A stretch of DNA of 64,000 bases from positions 82,322,244-82,386,243 of the forward strand of contig CM024763.1 of the NCBI GenBank assembly GCA_014218235.1, written 5' to 3'. Below, piece after piece: positions 10,142 through 22,280 of this stretch. Origin of the DNA: Colocasia esculenta. Its lineage: Eukaryota > Streptophyta > Magnoliopsida > Alismatales > Araceae. Position 1 is the stretch's first letter, and each line of letters opens with the position of its first letter. A model generated the notes under the pieces. It searched no databases, was not told the origin of the DNA, and was given only the letters and a program-made list of their open reading frames with translations. The position numbers and the translations under genes were made by a program.

Positions 10142-11831
10142 CACCTCTGCAAACAAAATTAAGTTGAGACCTTTGGTACTCAAATTTTGTGGGTCCTTGA
10201 AGGTTAGTCTTTGGAATCCAGTGCAGATGTCTAGTGATGCAGGTGCTAATGGTGTGTCCTAATTGGTTACAATGAGAGCAACATAAAATATATGCATTCT
10301 TTGGCTTTGTTCTCACAGTGTTCATTTTCTATTTATGGTGATGTTGATTTACTTTTCTATATTTTCCAGTTAAACTTTCTTTTATAAAGTTGGGAGTTGG
10401 ATACTGTTTAGGATAATTATTTTCTTTTCATTTATTGGTGGTTTATATCCTACTCCATATTTGTTATTTTCTGTTCTGACACATTTTAATCTAACTACTA
10501 AAGATGTTTTGAAGTTAGTTATTTTGTCTATTGATGCTCTTAAATAGTCATTTTCTTTTTTTAATTTTTCTTCATTCTTTAGTTCATTTAGATTATTTTC
10601 AAGTTCCATGATTTTATTATTTTTTACTTTTAAGTCTTTACATAATAAGTTGTTTGATCGTTGGTTTTAGTGAATTGTTCTTTTAGTTCTATTTCTGATT
10701 TTGGGATGAAGTTAGATTTTTCTCCACTAATAGATTTAGCTTCATTATTTTTAGTTCGTTTTACAACAATTTTATATTTTTCATGCAATTCATTGAATGC
10801 ATCTTCAAAACTATTAGAATCAAATTTTGAACATGAAGTGAATGAAACTTCAGAGGTTACCTATTCTAGTCCTGCCATGAGGTTAGATTTGCTTCTTCTT
10901 ATTCTGATTCTGAATTTGTTATTTCTTCGTTGTCCCATGTGGCTGTCATTACTTTCTTCTTGAATTTTCTGTATTTCTTCTCCTTACCTTTCTTTTTCTC
11001 ATACCTCTCAGCTGAATCTTTTCTTTGAGCTAAGGACATTCTGATTTGAAGTGACCAGGCTGCTTGCATTCATAGCAGGTTGGTCTTTACTCTTTTTGTC
11101 CTTCTTAAAGTATCTTTTAGATCTATACTTCTTTTTCTTGACAAGTATTCTTTAAAGTCTTTTGATAACATTGCTTCATCATCACTGCCTTCAGAGTTTT
11201 CCTTTGCATCTTCGGACGAGGAGAAGAAGAAGAAGCTACAACCTTCATATTTTCTTTTTTTCGAAGAACTTTCAAAAAATCTTTCCATGTTGATTTCATG
11301 AGCCATAAGTGATCCTATTAACTTTTCTATAAAGAGTTTAGTTCGATCATTTGCTTCTTCTATAACAGTTACTTTAGGAGTCTAAGATTAAGTTAATGAT
11401 CTGAGAATTTTTCTAACTGTTTCTTTATTTATATAGTTTTTACCTAATGAAGTTAGTCCATTTGTTATATCAGTGAACTTATTGTACATTTGAGTAATGT
11501 TTTCACTTGGTACTATTCTGAATTGTTCATATTGAGAACAAAAATATCTATTCTGGTTTGTCTAACCTTATCAGTAATTTATTCCACATTTCTTTAGCTG
11601 ATCTACATGCAGAAATTCTATTGAATTCTTTCTTAGAAAAGCACAACAACGATCGTTCTTAGCTTTATAACTTAAAGACATGTGTCTTTTATCAGCTAAA
11701 GATAACTGAGATGAACCTTCAGTAAGAATGACATAGTCACCTTGTTCAAATACCATTCACATCTTCCAATTTGGTAATCTTCACTGCCTTGTAACGGATT
11801 AACCTTCAGTGTTTTGCATTTTTTTTGCCAT
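10142..11831 (-). pseudogene. Copia gag (UBN2-like domain, two zinc knuckles)
   Basis: A start codon is visible at 11831 (MAKKMQ...), 37 bases inside the primer-binding site. A UBN2-like gag body follows, seen in the 11756-11571 frame (LADKRHMSLSYKAKNDRCCAFL). A first CCHC knuckle (CYECKQPGHFKSEC) lies at about 11,083-11,036, next to a Ser/Lys/acidic-rich stretch; a coiled-coil, Lys/Asn-rich section at 10,609-10,382 follows, then a second knuckle, CSHCNQLGHTISTC, in the 10325-10137 frame. Multiple stops and frameshifts make it non-functional. Two knuckles separated by a coiled coil also occur in the related gag copies at 40.3 and 47.1 kb. Confidence 0.85.
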
Positions 11832-11868
11832 CTCTTCACAAATCAGTTGATTCTTCTGAGAAGACTAA

Positions 11869-11880
11869 GCTCTGATACCA
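11869..11880 (-). other. Copia primer-binding site (initiator tRNA-Met)
   Basis: On the minus strand this is TGGTATCAGAGC, the standard plant Copia primer-binding site complementary to the 3' end of tRNA-Met. It is two bases from the inner end of the LTR at 11883, which fixes both the element's orientation and the LTR boundary. Confidence 0.93.
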
Positions 11881-11882
11881 TT

Positions 11883-14101
11883 TGTTAGATCTAGATGGAA
11901 CTTTAGATGTCTTAGAAGGGGGGGGGGGGGGGGTGAAGATAACTTTCTACAATTTAAAAATTATCGGAATCTAAAAGAACACTTGACAGAAGTGTTAATA
12001 CCTTGTGTGGTGTGTGTTTGAAACTAGTGTAATTAGGCGGAAACAATCACAAATAGTGCATAAGGAATTTATCTTGGTTCGACCTCCTTTCAATTAGAAG
12101 TCCTACGTCCAGTCCCCAAGCGCAACTTGAGATTTATCACTAACTACCAAGAACCCTTGGCCTTCTTTCTAATGAGAGGTATTACAATTTACAACCACTT
12201 GCTTCTTAGCAAGTCTTCCCTTTACCAAAGGGGCAAACAACCACCTACCGTAGTAGGTCTTCCCTTCTGCAAAAGGAGAACTACAAGGAACAAACCCCCT
12301 ACTGGTTTCTACTCTAAATAAGATGTAGACAGAGTGCTTGCTCAGAGAATGAGTAAACACAGAAGAACAGAAAGAGATATACAACTACACTTGAAAGTTC
12401 TGAACTCTTTCTGATTAAGGGGTGGATTGAGAACAGAAAACTCACTCTCTAAACCACCCACAGACAAGCTTCTTGAATGCAGAAGAGCAGGAGAGCTTGG
12501 AGTCAGCTTGTTTGCACAGATTGCTCTCCTTTAGATCTTTCTTGTTTTTCTTTTTGCTTTTGTGCTTCGTTGCTTAATCTCTTGATCTATTGATGTGTGT
12601 ATGCGATATGTCTGTTCTTCAAAGAAAAAAATTTCAGCACCTTATATAGACTTCAGAGACTTTGTTTCCTGTTGGAATATAGCTATTTCAAAAATTTGAA
12701 TGTTGTGACTTTGAGAGATCCATCTTCAGATCTTTGAGTTGCTCAATGGCTTCCTAGCTATATGGATAGCTGCATGGTTCTAGACAGCCACAATAAATGT
12801 GTGCAAACACCATACCCATGCAAGGATTTTTCTCTTCCTCATGGTTAGACTTGTTAGTAATAAAATATTAAGTGAAAGCAAGAGACAAGTCGTTTGAAAG
12901 GATATCTAACAACTCCAGAGAAAAAGTCTGTACTTAAAGTGTGCTGGGGTAAATGAACAGTCAAGGAGGTATGAACACTTATTTGGTGCGCAGTACATCT
13001 GCAAAAATATTTTCCTTAAAAACTAAAAATATGTCAGTTAGAAGGACACTTGCGAACATCTTGCAAAAACAAATCATTACTTGGGAATAATCTAAGTTGT
13101 CGTGCTTCAGATATGTACTTTAAAAATATTAAATCAAAATGTACTGACATATCTTAAAACATATTATAATGTTTACTAATCAATGTTCAGAAATATTACA
13201 TAAAGGATTACAAAGCCAATCAGAATAATATTTCATCAATCGCTATTTGGAACTTCATTAATTAATGTTTAGAAATAACCAATCAAAATAATACTACATC
13301 AATCAATGTTTAGAAAATAGCCAATCAAAATAATACTACATCAATCGACACTGAAGACTTCGACTGATCGTATTTGTTCATTAATCGATATCTAACTCTG
13401 ATTTTAGAAGCCATAGTGAGACTTTAACTGTTGACCTTTGTTCACCAATCGATGTCTGACTTCGACTACATAGAAGTCACAAAGAGAGACTTCGACTGCT
13501 GACCTTCGTTCACCAATCGATGCCTAACTTTGATTGTTCGGAAGTTGAAGAGAGAGACTTTGACTGATGACCTTTGTTCATTAATCGATATCTTACCTCG
13601 ACTGTCCAAGAGTCGAAGTTGGAGTTCGATTGACGATCTTTGTTCATCAATCGATTTCTCATTTTGACTTTCTAGGAGTCGGAATTGGACTTCGATTGAC
13701 GACTTTTGTTCACCAATCGATTTCTCACTTTGACTCTCCAGGAGTCGGAATTGGACTTCGATTGACGACCTTTGTTCATCAATCGATTTCTCGCTTCGAT
13801 TTTCTAGGAGTTGGAATCAACATGATATTTATACTAGTTGTGGACTTAGATAATTTTGCTGGAGATAGATAAGTGTCATTAGAAAATAATCATATGTTGA
13901 CACCTTTATCTATAAGTAGTTGTACAGTATAATACATGCATGTCTTTGTCTTAACACATCAAATACAATACTAAGTAAAATGTCATTATGTTATTATCAA
14001 AATAATTTATTTATTACTTGAAAAGGGTTTAATATAACTCAAATGATTTTGTCATAATAAAAAATAATTGAGTATGTTTTTGTAAAAATAATTGCACAAC
14101 A
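11883..14101 (-). mobile_element. Copia 5' LTR (2.2 kb)
   Basis: On the minus strand it begins TGTTGTGCAATTATTT at 14101 and ends TAACA at 11883, directly before the primer-binding site. A second copy of the same LTR lies on the plus strand at 54,522-56,525, confirming both the start and the structure. U3 holds a ~66-bp tandem array (13,360-13,815). A TATA box (TCTATATAAGG on the minus strand) lies at about 12,641-12,651. U5 carries the GGACGTAGG...TCGAACCA motif (about 12,074-12,115) also seen in the other Copia-type LTRs here. A 16-G run (11,918-11,933) lies near its end. Confidence 0.93.
13360..13815. repeat. ~66-bp tandem array in Copia LTR U3
   Basis: About seven diverged units of ~66 bp, each containing a TTTGTTCACCAATCGAT-like core and a TCGA/CTTCGAC...GTCGAAG dyad. 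The same array is in the 54.5-kb LTR copy, so it is ancestral to the family. Its position upstream of the TATA box suggests enhancer-like elements; function is inferred. Confidence 0.9.
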
Positions 14102-17009
14102 AATAAGCCTTTTATCTAGTATGCATTCAATAACATCATAGACATAAACCAATAACTTAACTTTATTGCAACACATAAATTTGTCTATTACAACTCCATA
14201 CTAGTGACTGGCATAAAGATTCAAATAAAAAGAAAGTAGAGAGATTTTCCTCACTACCTACTACAACAATCTAACACTCAAAATAGAAGACAACTCAAAT
14301 AAGAAACAAACTCCTCTAAGTGTTTATCACACTCATCACTTCGATTCATTCCCGTTGCTAGCCTCGTTCTCTTCTTCGGCATCTGTGTTACCTAAAATGT
14401 TGAAGAAATAGGTATGATCGCACTCACCCAGTAGAAATTACACCTTCGTACAAATATAAGTGTTTAACAACTCACTCAGGAAAGCACAAGTATAACAAGA
14501 TAAATGTAATGCAAGGTAAAGCTGATAAAGCGTGGCTAGCAAGAGAGAGTGTACTTAGATTTAAGAATGAGTGTGCAAGTAGGGTTGCCAATACAATTTA
14601 TCACAAGATAGTAGGAGTGTCAGTAAATTAACCTAATAAGTTAGAACATGAATTTGGTCTTTTCAAGGTAGCAAGAGTATACTTTCAGTTAATCAAGTAT
14701 GTCATGTAAACAAACATTTGTAATGAGCAATTGTGGATATATCAACCATTCATGAACACTATTTCCGAGCGCAATGCGACGCCAATAATCATTATACCCT
14801 ATAGTTAACAGTATATTTTCGGCTCTCTGTCGAGGGGACTAGACTGGAGCCCTTGGACACTCTCTGTGTCTGGTCTTGTATCTTTCACTTATAATTGGTG
14901 ATATCCACATGACAATTAAGTATGACCAATATATACATTCAATAAATTCAATAATGTCATGAATGAATGGTCTTGTCAAGAGGATTCAAGCTATATCGTT
15001 CAAAATTGTAAAGTGTCAATCGAATAGATCATTGATGCAATTTTCTTAAGTTTAATAATCTATTAGTCTCCTGTCATTCAGTTTGGACTAATGCTGAGAA
15101 AGTAAGATAGAGAGAGAAGTACACTTTATATCTAGGAAACTTCAATGGTACAACTAGCTTGGTTTTCATGAAGGAATGTATGTAGTATAGAGACTTATGA
15201 AGGTCTTAACAAAAAAGTTCTTAGTCTGCCAGAACGGAATGTCCAACAGAAAGGTTTTAATTCGTCAAGAGAGGTTGTCGAATTGTGCAAGTGTGTAGTG
15301 TCCAAAAAATAGAAACGTGCCTATCGAGTGTTCGATATTTATAGTAAGTGAATCAAGATAAATAAGAAAACACGATACAAAATAAGTCCAAATTGGAAAG
15401 TCTAAATAAGGTGAGTATCAAATAAAGAAACATCTAGTGAAAGCAAGTACCAAATAAGGCATGTACATGAGAACTACAACATGACTATCAAGATGGTATT
15501 GACATGATGTTCACATTGAGACTAGCATGATCATTAACATGTTAGCATAGTTCAAGTTTTCAGTTTTATATTAAGTAGGAATATCAGAGCATGATCAAGG
15601 ATAATCACATAATGAGGAAAAAGATCAAATCAATAAATCCATTAGAATAGCTTTCAAGTTGATTAAAGCTTGTACATGTGGTTGGTGACTTTTAGGGTAC
15701 TGGACAAACACGAACTGACGAAATAATGCATTAAAGAAGTCCAGAAAATGATCTAAGACAGAGGGATTAACAAATTCTCAGGTAACTGTCTAGTGGTAAA
15801 ATCCCATTCAGTACGGTTGACGTGATTTCAGAAAGTGTAAGGTAATCTGGACACCTATATAAAAGGACGTCAGACCCACCAGATGCGGAACACACTAAAA
15901 CTCGAAATAGGGGAAAACTGCAGAAATTGAAACCCTTTAAGGGATGAATAGCGTCCACTCAGGTGGACGTCTTTCAGGGTTTGAATGGCGTCAACTGGAG
16001 TGGACGCCTTTCAAGAAACGCAGTCCCGTGGGGATTGGTTTGCACGCGGAATATGCGATTTCATTCTTCCTCTTTAAAAACAGGTTTATAGGTATTTTTA
16101 AACAAAACTTTCAACATGAAACTTATCATAAACTTGAAGTAGAAGATTTCTACATCTTTGGATTGAATCAAAATGGTCTATGGACGATGAAATCGCATTT
16201 CTATGACAGAAACTTTAAAATCGCAAGATGATCAAGAAACGCTTAATACTCACGAACCAATGCATAAAAGTTGGGCAAAATACATCCTAAACACTCTAGA
16301 CTTGAAGAGGATTCAGATGGAATAGGTCTTGTTAAGTTGGAGTCTGAGATCACCTACCTTTGGGTGATGCAATGTCCAAGTTGTAGCAGGTCGAAGCAGA
16401 GCTCGAGTTGGGGGAGAAGGCCTGGTTTTGGGGCAATTTCCTCCTCTCTTGGAACCCTAGCACGCCTCCGTATGACCCCAACAAGCTGTAAACTCGTCCC
16501 CCAAGGGTTTTGGAGGGTTATTTATAGAGGTAGGGTTGATTTAGAGTCCTAACGTGGGTAGGATTTAAGGGTGACGTATTCTGCACTTCCCTTCCATTTT
16601 TCTTAGATCAATTAGAGTTGGGAAGGGTTTGGAAACATCCTCCCATGGTAAGTCTTGGTTTGTGCCAATTTAGAAGTCCAATAAATTGGTTTCTAACCCT
16701 AATTAGCCTTCTTAAGGTAAGCCCAAATGAGTAGCGTGAATTTTTGGAATTTATTCCCAATTGATTTGTTTCTTGGGCCAAAAGGGTTCAATTGGGCCAA
16801 ATGCCTTTATGGTATGTTGATAAACATCATTAGGAGTCCAACTATGATTTTTATTTAATTTTTAGATCAATTTTCATACATGTGATAATAATATTTCTAC
16901 TTTTATGCATTTGATGGGCATTATTTAATCAAGCCTCATTGTTGTCTATTAATTAAGCTATTATTTTAATATAAATTTTCTTTTTATTATGAAATTTCCG
17001 GAGTGTTAA
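14102..17009 (-). mobile_element. Chromovirus-type (Tekay/Del-like) LTR, left end cut off
   Basis: It shares blocks with LTR sequence at 25.8-27.8 kb and at 34.2-34.9/38.2-38.7/46.96-47.1 kb: CCCAGTAGRA..TTACA (14,440), ACGCCAATAATCATTATACC (14,770), CTAGACTGGAGCCCTTGGACAC and GGTACAAC..CTTGGT (15,150). The right end is TTTCCGGAGTGTTAAA, a decayed TTACA terminus, at about 17,009. On the minus strand a TATA box (CTCTATAAATAACCC) lies at about 16,510-16,525. The U3 has inverted GCGTCCAC/GTGGACG phrases (15,950-16,010). The Copia LTR abuts at 14,101, so the usual TGTCACG start is missing. The open frames at 15.9-16.5 kb are not genes. Confidence 0.75.
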
Positions 17010-17565
17010 AGATGCCTTGCCGGAGGGTTGGGAAAAGCTCCCTTCCACTTCTTCCAGCACTGCAACTGGATGACTGACTTGTCCACCATGAGGACAACCA
17101 CATCAGCCATTTTCGCCACCTCCTCTGTAACCTTGCCGACTACCAGGAACGAGTCATCAGTGACCCGCCACACCTCCCATTCATCCCTAGACACCTCCTT
17201 GAGCCTTTGCTGAACTTCTATCGTCTCTACCACACCCTCAATGAACGTTGCAGCGAGGCAGTTGGCCATCCAGTCCAGCCACAGCAGATGTTCCGCTGGG
17301 AGTTCCCCTGCATCGCACCACCAGCTGTTCCCTATGGTGGACAGAGGCGGGGATCGGGTGGGGGGGGGGGGGGACACACCACTTGGGCTAAGGACCGGCC
17401 GTTCAGGAATGCTGATGGCCTGCCGGGGACTGCAGTATGACCTCTGCATAACCTCTGGCTGTATCCCCGCCGGCCGCACCCAAAGCATGTGGGTGCCGCT
17501 GTTGCACGCCACTCCCCTGGCCTCCACTCACCCCTGCCCCCGGAAGACCATGACCCTGCCAAAAA
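17010..17565 (-). pseudogene. Zinc-knuckle / DUF4283-like retroelement fragment
   Basis: The minus strand carries a CCHC-like knuckle, CFGCGRRGYSQRLC, in which the His is Tyr (about 17,497-17,456), then a Pro-rich linker. In another frame follows a segment ending DDSFLVVGKVTEEVAKMADV...QCWKKWKGAFP, similar to the W...FLVxF...W fold of DUF4283-type proteins carried by plant LINE-like repeats. The frame change coincides with a 14-base C run on this strand (17,360-17,373 as G). Upstream start and reverse transcriptase are absent, so this is a dead fragment. The family assignment is by motif memory. Confidence 0.45.
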
Positions 17566-18129
17566 ATCGCAGAGCTTCTCTCTCTAGAAAAGGCTAGAGA
17601 TAGAATCGACAAAGCCTAGAAATATAACCTGATAGTACTAGATAATCAGCACAGTTGACCAAAACTTAAGATGTCAAGCTTCCATACTTGAGCCCTGAGT
17701 ATAAAAGGCATGTATCAGCCACATGACAGCTTTTATGCCATAACTCTTTGGATAATATTATTTTTCTAATTTGTATAAGGCTGGAGGTTAGCGGAATCAG
17801 CTACAGACCTGATTGGTATTATACTTTGATCTGTATTAGTGGTATCCAGATGCCTAATGGGTGGAATGAAGGATCAATGCTATAGAATAGCTAATAGTAA
17901 CAGGATTATATAATATAAAAGATATTAATCCTAAACAGAAATATCTATTATAAAAAATGTTACATTTATTATATTTTCCCTCTACAAAAATATCGAATTA
18001 TTGAAAAACCTCCTTACATTTCAAAGTTTTTTTCATAAACCAATATAAGAATTTAGCATCATATTTTTGGGCATGTGATTAACTGCAATTTGGAGAAGAA
18101 GAATTTTTATATAATATCCACATACGCCA
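17566..18129. other. Non-coding, nothing recognised
   Basis: AT-rich single-copy-looking sequence with no convincing ORF, splice pattern or repeat; it may be intergenic or an upstream intron of the bZIP gene. Confidence 0.4.
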
Positions 18130-18510
18130 TTGTTAAAGGTATAATTGGCCATAATCCATCTTATTTTTGCATTTGCGCCAAAAACCTTGTTAGATGATTT
18201 TTTTGCACAAAAAATCCCGTCGCTTGCCATCATGAAATTGTAAAATATACTTGGAATATTCCTTGTCTATTTTTTGACTGTTAGACATTATTTAGACATG
18301 AAAAGTTAAGTACACTATTTTACTATGAGGGAGGGGTATTATGGTCCATTCTAATGGATGAGGTCTTGCCATGCACTTCCATTGATGATTTCTAACAGTT
18401 CCGTCATGGTAGGTGGCAGCAGGGTTTCTGGTGCAAAAAAATTGTCTACCAGGGTTTTTGATGCAAATGCAAAAATAAGATGGATTATGGCCCAATTATG
18501 CTTTTAACAG
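18130..18510. mobile_element. Foldback MITE-like inverted repeat
   Basis: Two arms of about 90 bp in inverted orientation (18,130-18,220 and 18,420-18,510) share GGCCATAATCCATCTTATTT and TTTTTTTGCAC segments with a few mismatches. They enclose ~200 bp of unrelated sequence that includes a GAGGGAGGGGTATTATGGTCC stretch. The outer ends fade into similar TTTTTTGCAT/TTTTTTCAT sequence, so exact termini and a target duplication could not be fixed. No coding capacity. Confidence 0.65.
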
Positions 18511-20667
18511 GGGTATACATGCAAAAAAACCTTAAATAAACTCTCAAAAGGTGAAAAATGATATTGCCTTCTTTCCCCCCACCCCTGATTTCCAAGCATA
18601 TCTACTTTCAATGAATTCACTCCACCCAACGACAGGAGATTTTTTGTCTAGCTTCCTGAATGACGAGGGTGGTTGGGTGGGTCTGGCCGGAGTACTGCCA
18701 AGAGAAAGGCATGCCACCTTTCTCCTTTTACGAATGCCAAGTATGAGGTAAGGGACGGCATCTTAATGCATGGCATGGGCCCTTGAGAAGCCTTATATCA
18801 GTGCATTTTCTCTAATGACCTAAGAGATTGTACTTGATAAATGATGTGCAATATTTCAAACATTGCTGAAAATGCATTGTCAGGACCAGAGTATATTATT
18901 AGAGTTAGGGGGAATCTTGGAGCCAGAGCTGGAAAATGATGGCAGGTAGGCAAGCAAGGGTTTGCAAATATGGCAAGCTTTCAGTGGAGGTAGTCGGGCA
19001 TCTTCACTAGGCAGATAACTAACTGAACCAGAAATTCCAAGGGTACTTGTAATTATTTTGCGAGTTTATTCCTTGTTTATTGCCTGACCTTGGTTCTGTT
19101 TAAGGCTGAATGTTACTTCACATCTCAGTTTTGGTTTTCTGTGCACCTAACATAAGCCTGGCATACAATTTATGGCTCAGGAAAAATCTTGTACATATGA
19201 TGCTCAATGAGGATTGATAATCATGTTCTTAAACATTTCTTCCTTTTATTAATAAACATGATAGGAACTCATGCGAGTGAATTCATGTTGAGCAGGAGAC
19301 TTTAACCTGTTTCTTGAATATTATGCTCCACTTGCTTGAGCTTGAAAGTTTATGTGAAATTGACCCTCATGAGGATAACAACTATTTTGCATCAGTATGT
19401 AGTCTGAGTGTATTCTTGTATTCAATGGTATTGAGAGCCTGTAGATAGACAATATGAGATGCGTCCCCAGTGCTAAAAGAATATTCCAGCTTTTGAGTGG
19501 AGCCAAAATCATGGAGTATATGTTTGATAGGATGCAAGGATTTAATGATACAATCCCAAACATGGCACAATAGTTTGAATTGTTCTTTGAATCATATAAG
19601 ATTTGCATTGTACAAATTATGATCATACAGTCGAGGTTGGATGAAAGTATCTGTGAGATGAAATGATACAAACTTGAGGTTTCTTGACTTACCTCACCTC
19701 CGTGGGGATACTATCTGAACCAGTATCCGGTGGTCCCGTGTAACTTGACGCACACTCCTGTCTGATCCTTGATTTGCATGGCAATGTGTGGTCCTGCAAT
19801 TTGTTAGTAAGAAAAAGAGTAGGTTTAGCTGCACTATTATGGAGAGTCTCTTTTTCTGTATTTTGTGTTGAGGATGCTGAACTGCGGAGACTTGCATGAG
19901 GGTAAAATCTTTGTTAGACTATAGATTATTGAAAAGTATTTTGATTTAACATCCTTACTTTTTGTTAGGAAGATAAGTTAAAACCATTAAAGTTGTGCCC
20001 TGCTTGTAGGCGGGATGGACATTGGGTGGGGTGGGGTGGGGGGGGGGGGGGGCAGGGGGGTGTTTGCCTGTGGCTTAAGTCAAATTTTTATTTTAAAAAC
20101 CATTAAAGTTGTCTACTTTTGCCCAAATCAGGTGTATTGAACACGATGCAGTTATCAAATGGAAATGAATAATGAAGGGTGATATAAACTGCTGGAGTTA
20201 CCAATGAGAGGTCAGCCATGAGATAAGTTTGAGTCCTATCTACATTGGATACAAGTTGCTCGTCAGTCCGTTAACTGAGGGTAAAAAGGTTCCATAGGGA
20301 AACTCCAAAATCATTGGAATTATTCAATCTCCACCATTGTCGAGGGTGTCTAAATGATATGTGGAAGTTGTTATCTCCTCATAACCCCCTGACAAACCTG
20401 AAAAGAAAATAAAAGGAATAGAGGGAAAAAGGAACTTTTCCTCCTGATTATGTTATTGTGTCACACAGTGGGCATCCATCCTGATGAAGGAATAATGCAT
20501 ATCCATTTTATATCACATTACATATGAATACATGATAAAGAGCACTGGTACAAGGAAATTTATCTTTGAGCACTTTGGACTGTGATTCTGTAGCTTTGAT
20601 AATTTTTTTCCCCACAACTTAAATGTTCCAAAACTTGAAATCCTGAAATGATTTGCTTCTGTTGCAG
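18511..20667. other. Upstream/intronic region of bZIP gene
   Basis: No exon matching the expected N-terminal proline-rich (MFMR) part of a G-group bZIP was found here. The short open frames do not resemble known proteins. A 15-G run (20,038-20,052) is present. The sequence directly before 20,668 is a pyrimidine-rich acceptor ending TTCTGTTGCAG, so at least its 3' part is intron. Confidence 0.5.
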
Positions 20668-22280
20668 GGTTCACAGCAGAAACAATGTCAAGAAAGAGGT
20701 ACGACCGGTGGTAGTGTTCAAATGTAGAAAATTTTCACTTTTTATGGCTCTTTTTAATTACATATTATCTATGTTGGTTGTTTCAGGCGAGTCTAAAGGT
20801 ACAGGCAATGCTGGAAGTGTAGCAGCAAATGCTGCACGGACTTCAATTGCTTCAAGTAATGTTTCACCCATTATGGCTATTCCTTCCAGTGCCATTGCTG
20901 CACCAACAACCACACTGAATATTGGTATGGACTATTGGAGTGGAACTTCTGCCACTGTCACTCCAATCCGAAGCAAGCTTCCTATAACACCATCTCCAGC
21001 AGCTGTAGCTCCTCACGAAGCTGTTCCTTCAGATATGTGGTTGCAGGTTTCCTTCCTGAGCTTCAGTATTTGATGTTAGTTTGTGAGTATGGTTTTTATT
21101 ATCTTTGTTTTATTCTTTCTTATATGTTCATGTAAAGGATGAAAGAGAGCTCAAGCGACAAAGACGAAAACAGTCAAACAGGGAATCAGCTCGTCGTTCA
21201 CGACTACGCAAGCAGGTTAGAATGGACACAGGCATAAATCTGTCTAAAAAGTTGACTGGCAACTGGCCCATAATGCAAAACTCAAAAGAAATTCCAAAAA
21301 ATATGAAAATGAAAGCAAAGGTTAATTTGGCAACAGATCTAACAAACAATTTCTTCCATTGGAATTTTATGCAATGAGAAAGTCTCAGTCTTTCTCAGTC
21401 TTTATACAATCATGCTTGGTAATGCCAAAACCAATTGGACATGCACTTTTGTGACCTTTCTACTATCAAAGGTGCATTTGTCTATCTGTTGCCTATGAAA
21501 CTATTAAAGGTGTGCCAGGAAAGCCCTGTCCAACTCACCCACCTAAGTCTTCTAAGTTTAGAGTGGGGATTACAACCATTTTTGCACTTCCTGATGGCTA
21601 GCTTTCTAGGTCTCTCATGTATTTTCTCATTTGAGCTCTTGTAGTCTATCATTTTAAACCTTCAAGTTTCATGCATAAGAGCGAGGTTCTTGATCTAGAT
21701 GCAGGGCATTCATAGCATTTTCTTACTGAAAAATGTATTCTTGGTGGGCAGTAGGTATGGTGAGATAACAACAGTTGAGTCCTCCATAATTACAGTTCGA
21801 GAGTCCTTTTCAGAGGCAAGCGTCAATTGATATTGTTTATCATTTTTGTGGAAATTGTTTCTTCTCTATGTTTTCTTTCCATTTTAACTAAAGTTGCTGA
21901 TTTTGAGCCAGGCCGAGTATGAAGAATTGGCGCATCGTGTGGGGTTGTTGAACGAAGAAAATCATGGACTCAGAGAAGAGCTGGCTAGGATACAAGAGGA
22001 ATGTGAGAAGTTGGCATCTGAAAATGTATCTCTTGCTGTAAGCTCCCTGCTTGGCTTTAGTTTTTCCCCAAAACCTTTGATTGAATTGGATTAAAATTGT
22101 TAAGATCGTCTGTTCGTTTCTTGAGATTCTGCCTAAAGTTTGACAAATCCATTGGATTGTATGCAGGACAAGCTGAAGAAATCACAGGGAGGGGAGTCGA
22201 GAACTGACGGTGACCATGGTCAGCCTGAGAGTAATGCTGGAATGGCTAAAAAAATAAATGGGACGAACACAGGTAGCTGA
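20668..22280 (+). CDS. Group G bZIP transcription factor (bZIP16/bZIP68/GBF-like), 3' five exons
   Basis: Nuclear DNA-binding protein expected to dimerise and bind G-box (CACGTG) elements. Exons, all with GT-AG introns and compatible phases: 20,668-20,698 (31 nt), 20,787-21,046, 21,138-21,215, 21,912-22,037 and 22,167-22,280 (stop TGA). The third exon encodes the basic region DERELKRQRRKQSNRESARR...RLRKQ, with the invariant Asn-x7-Arg. The fourth is the leucine zipper (AEYEELAHRVGLLNEENHGL and on, with heptad Leu/Val). The LNIGMDYW motif in exon two and WLQDERELKRQ junction match bZIP16/bZIP68 better than GBF1-3. The N-terminal proline-rich half and start codon are not found in the window, so the gene is partial or truncated by the repeats upstream. 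The visible coding part has no stops or frameshifts. Confidence 0.9.

Noticed and set aside
11869..11880. Possible tRNA-related sequence
   Set aside because: Only the 12-base primer-binding complement of tRNA-Met; no tRNA cloverleaf around it. Same at 40,085.
13360..13815. CRISPR-like pattern of regularly spaced ~66-bp units
   Set aside because: Whole units repeat with no unique spacers, inside a plant Copia LTR; an ordinary tandem array.
16271..16552. 93-codon plus-strand frame with a Cys/Ser-rich stretch
   Set aside because: Lies in the LTR around its minus-strand TATA box; no similarity recognised.
19321..19671. 116-codon minus-strand open frame near the bZIP gene
   Set aside because: No recognisable motif, AT-rich composition, no splice or promoter context; treated as chance.
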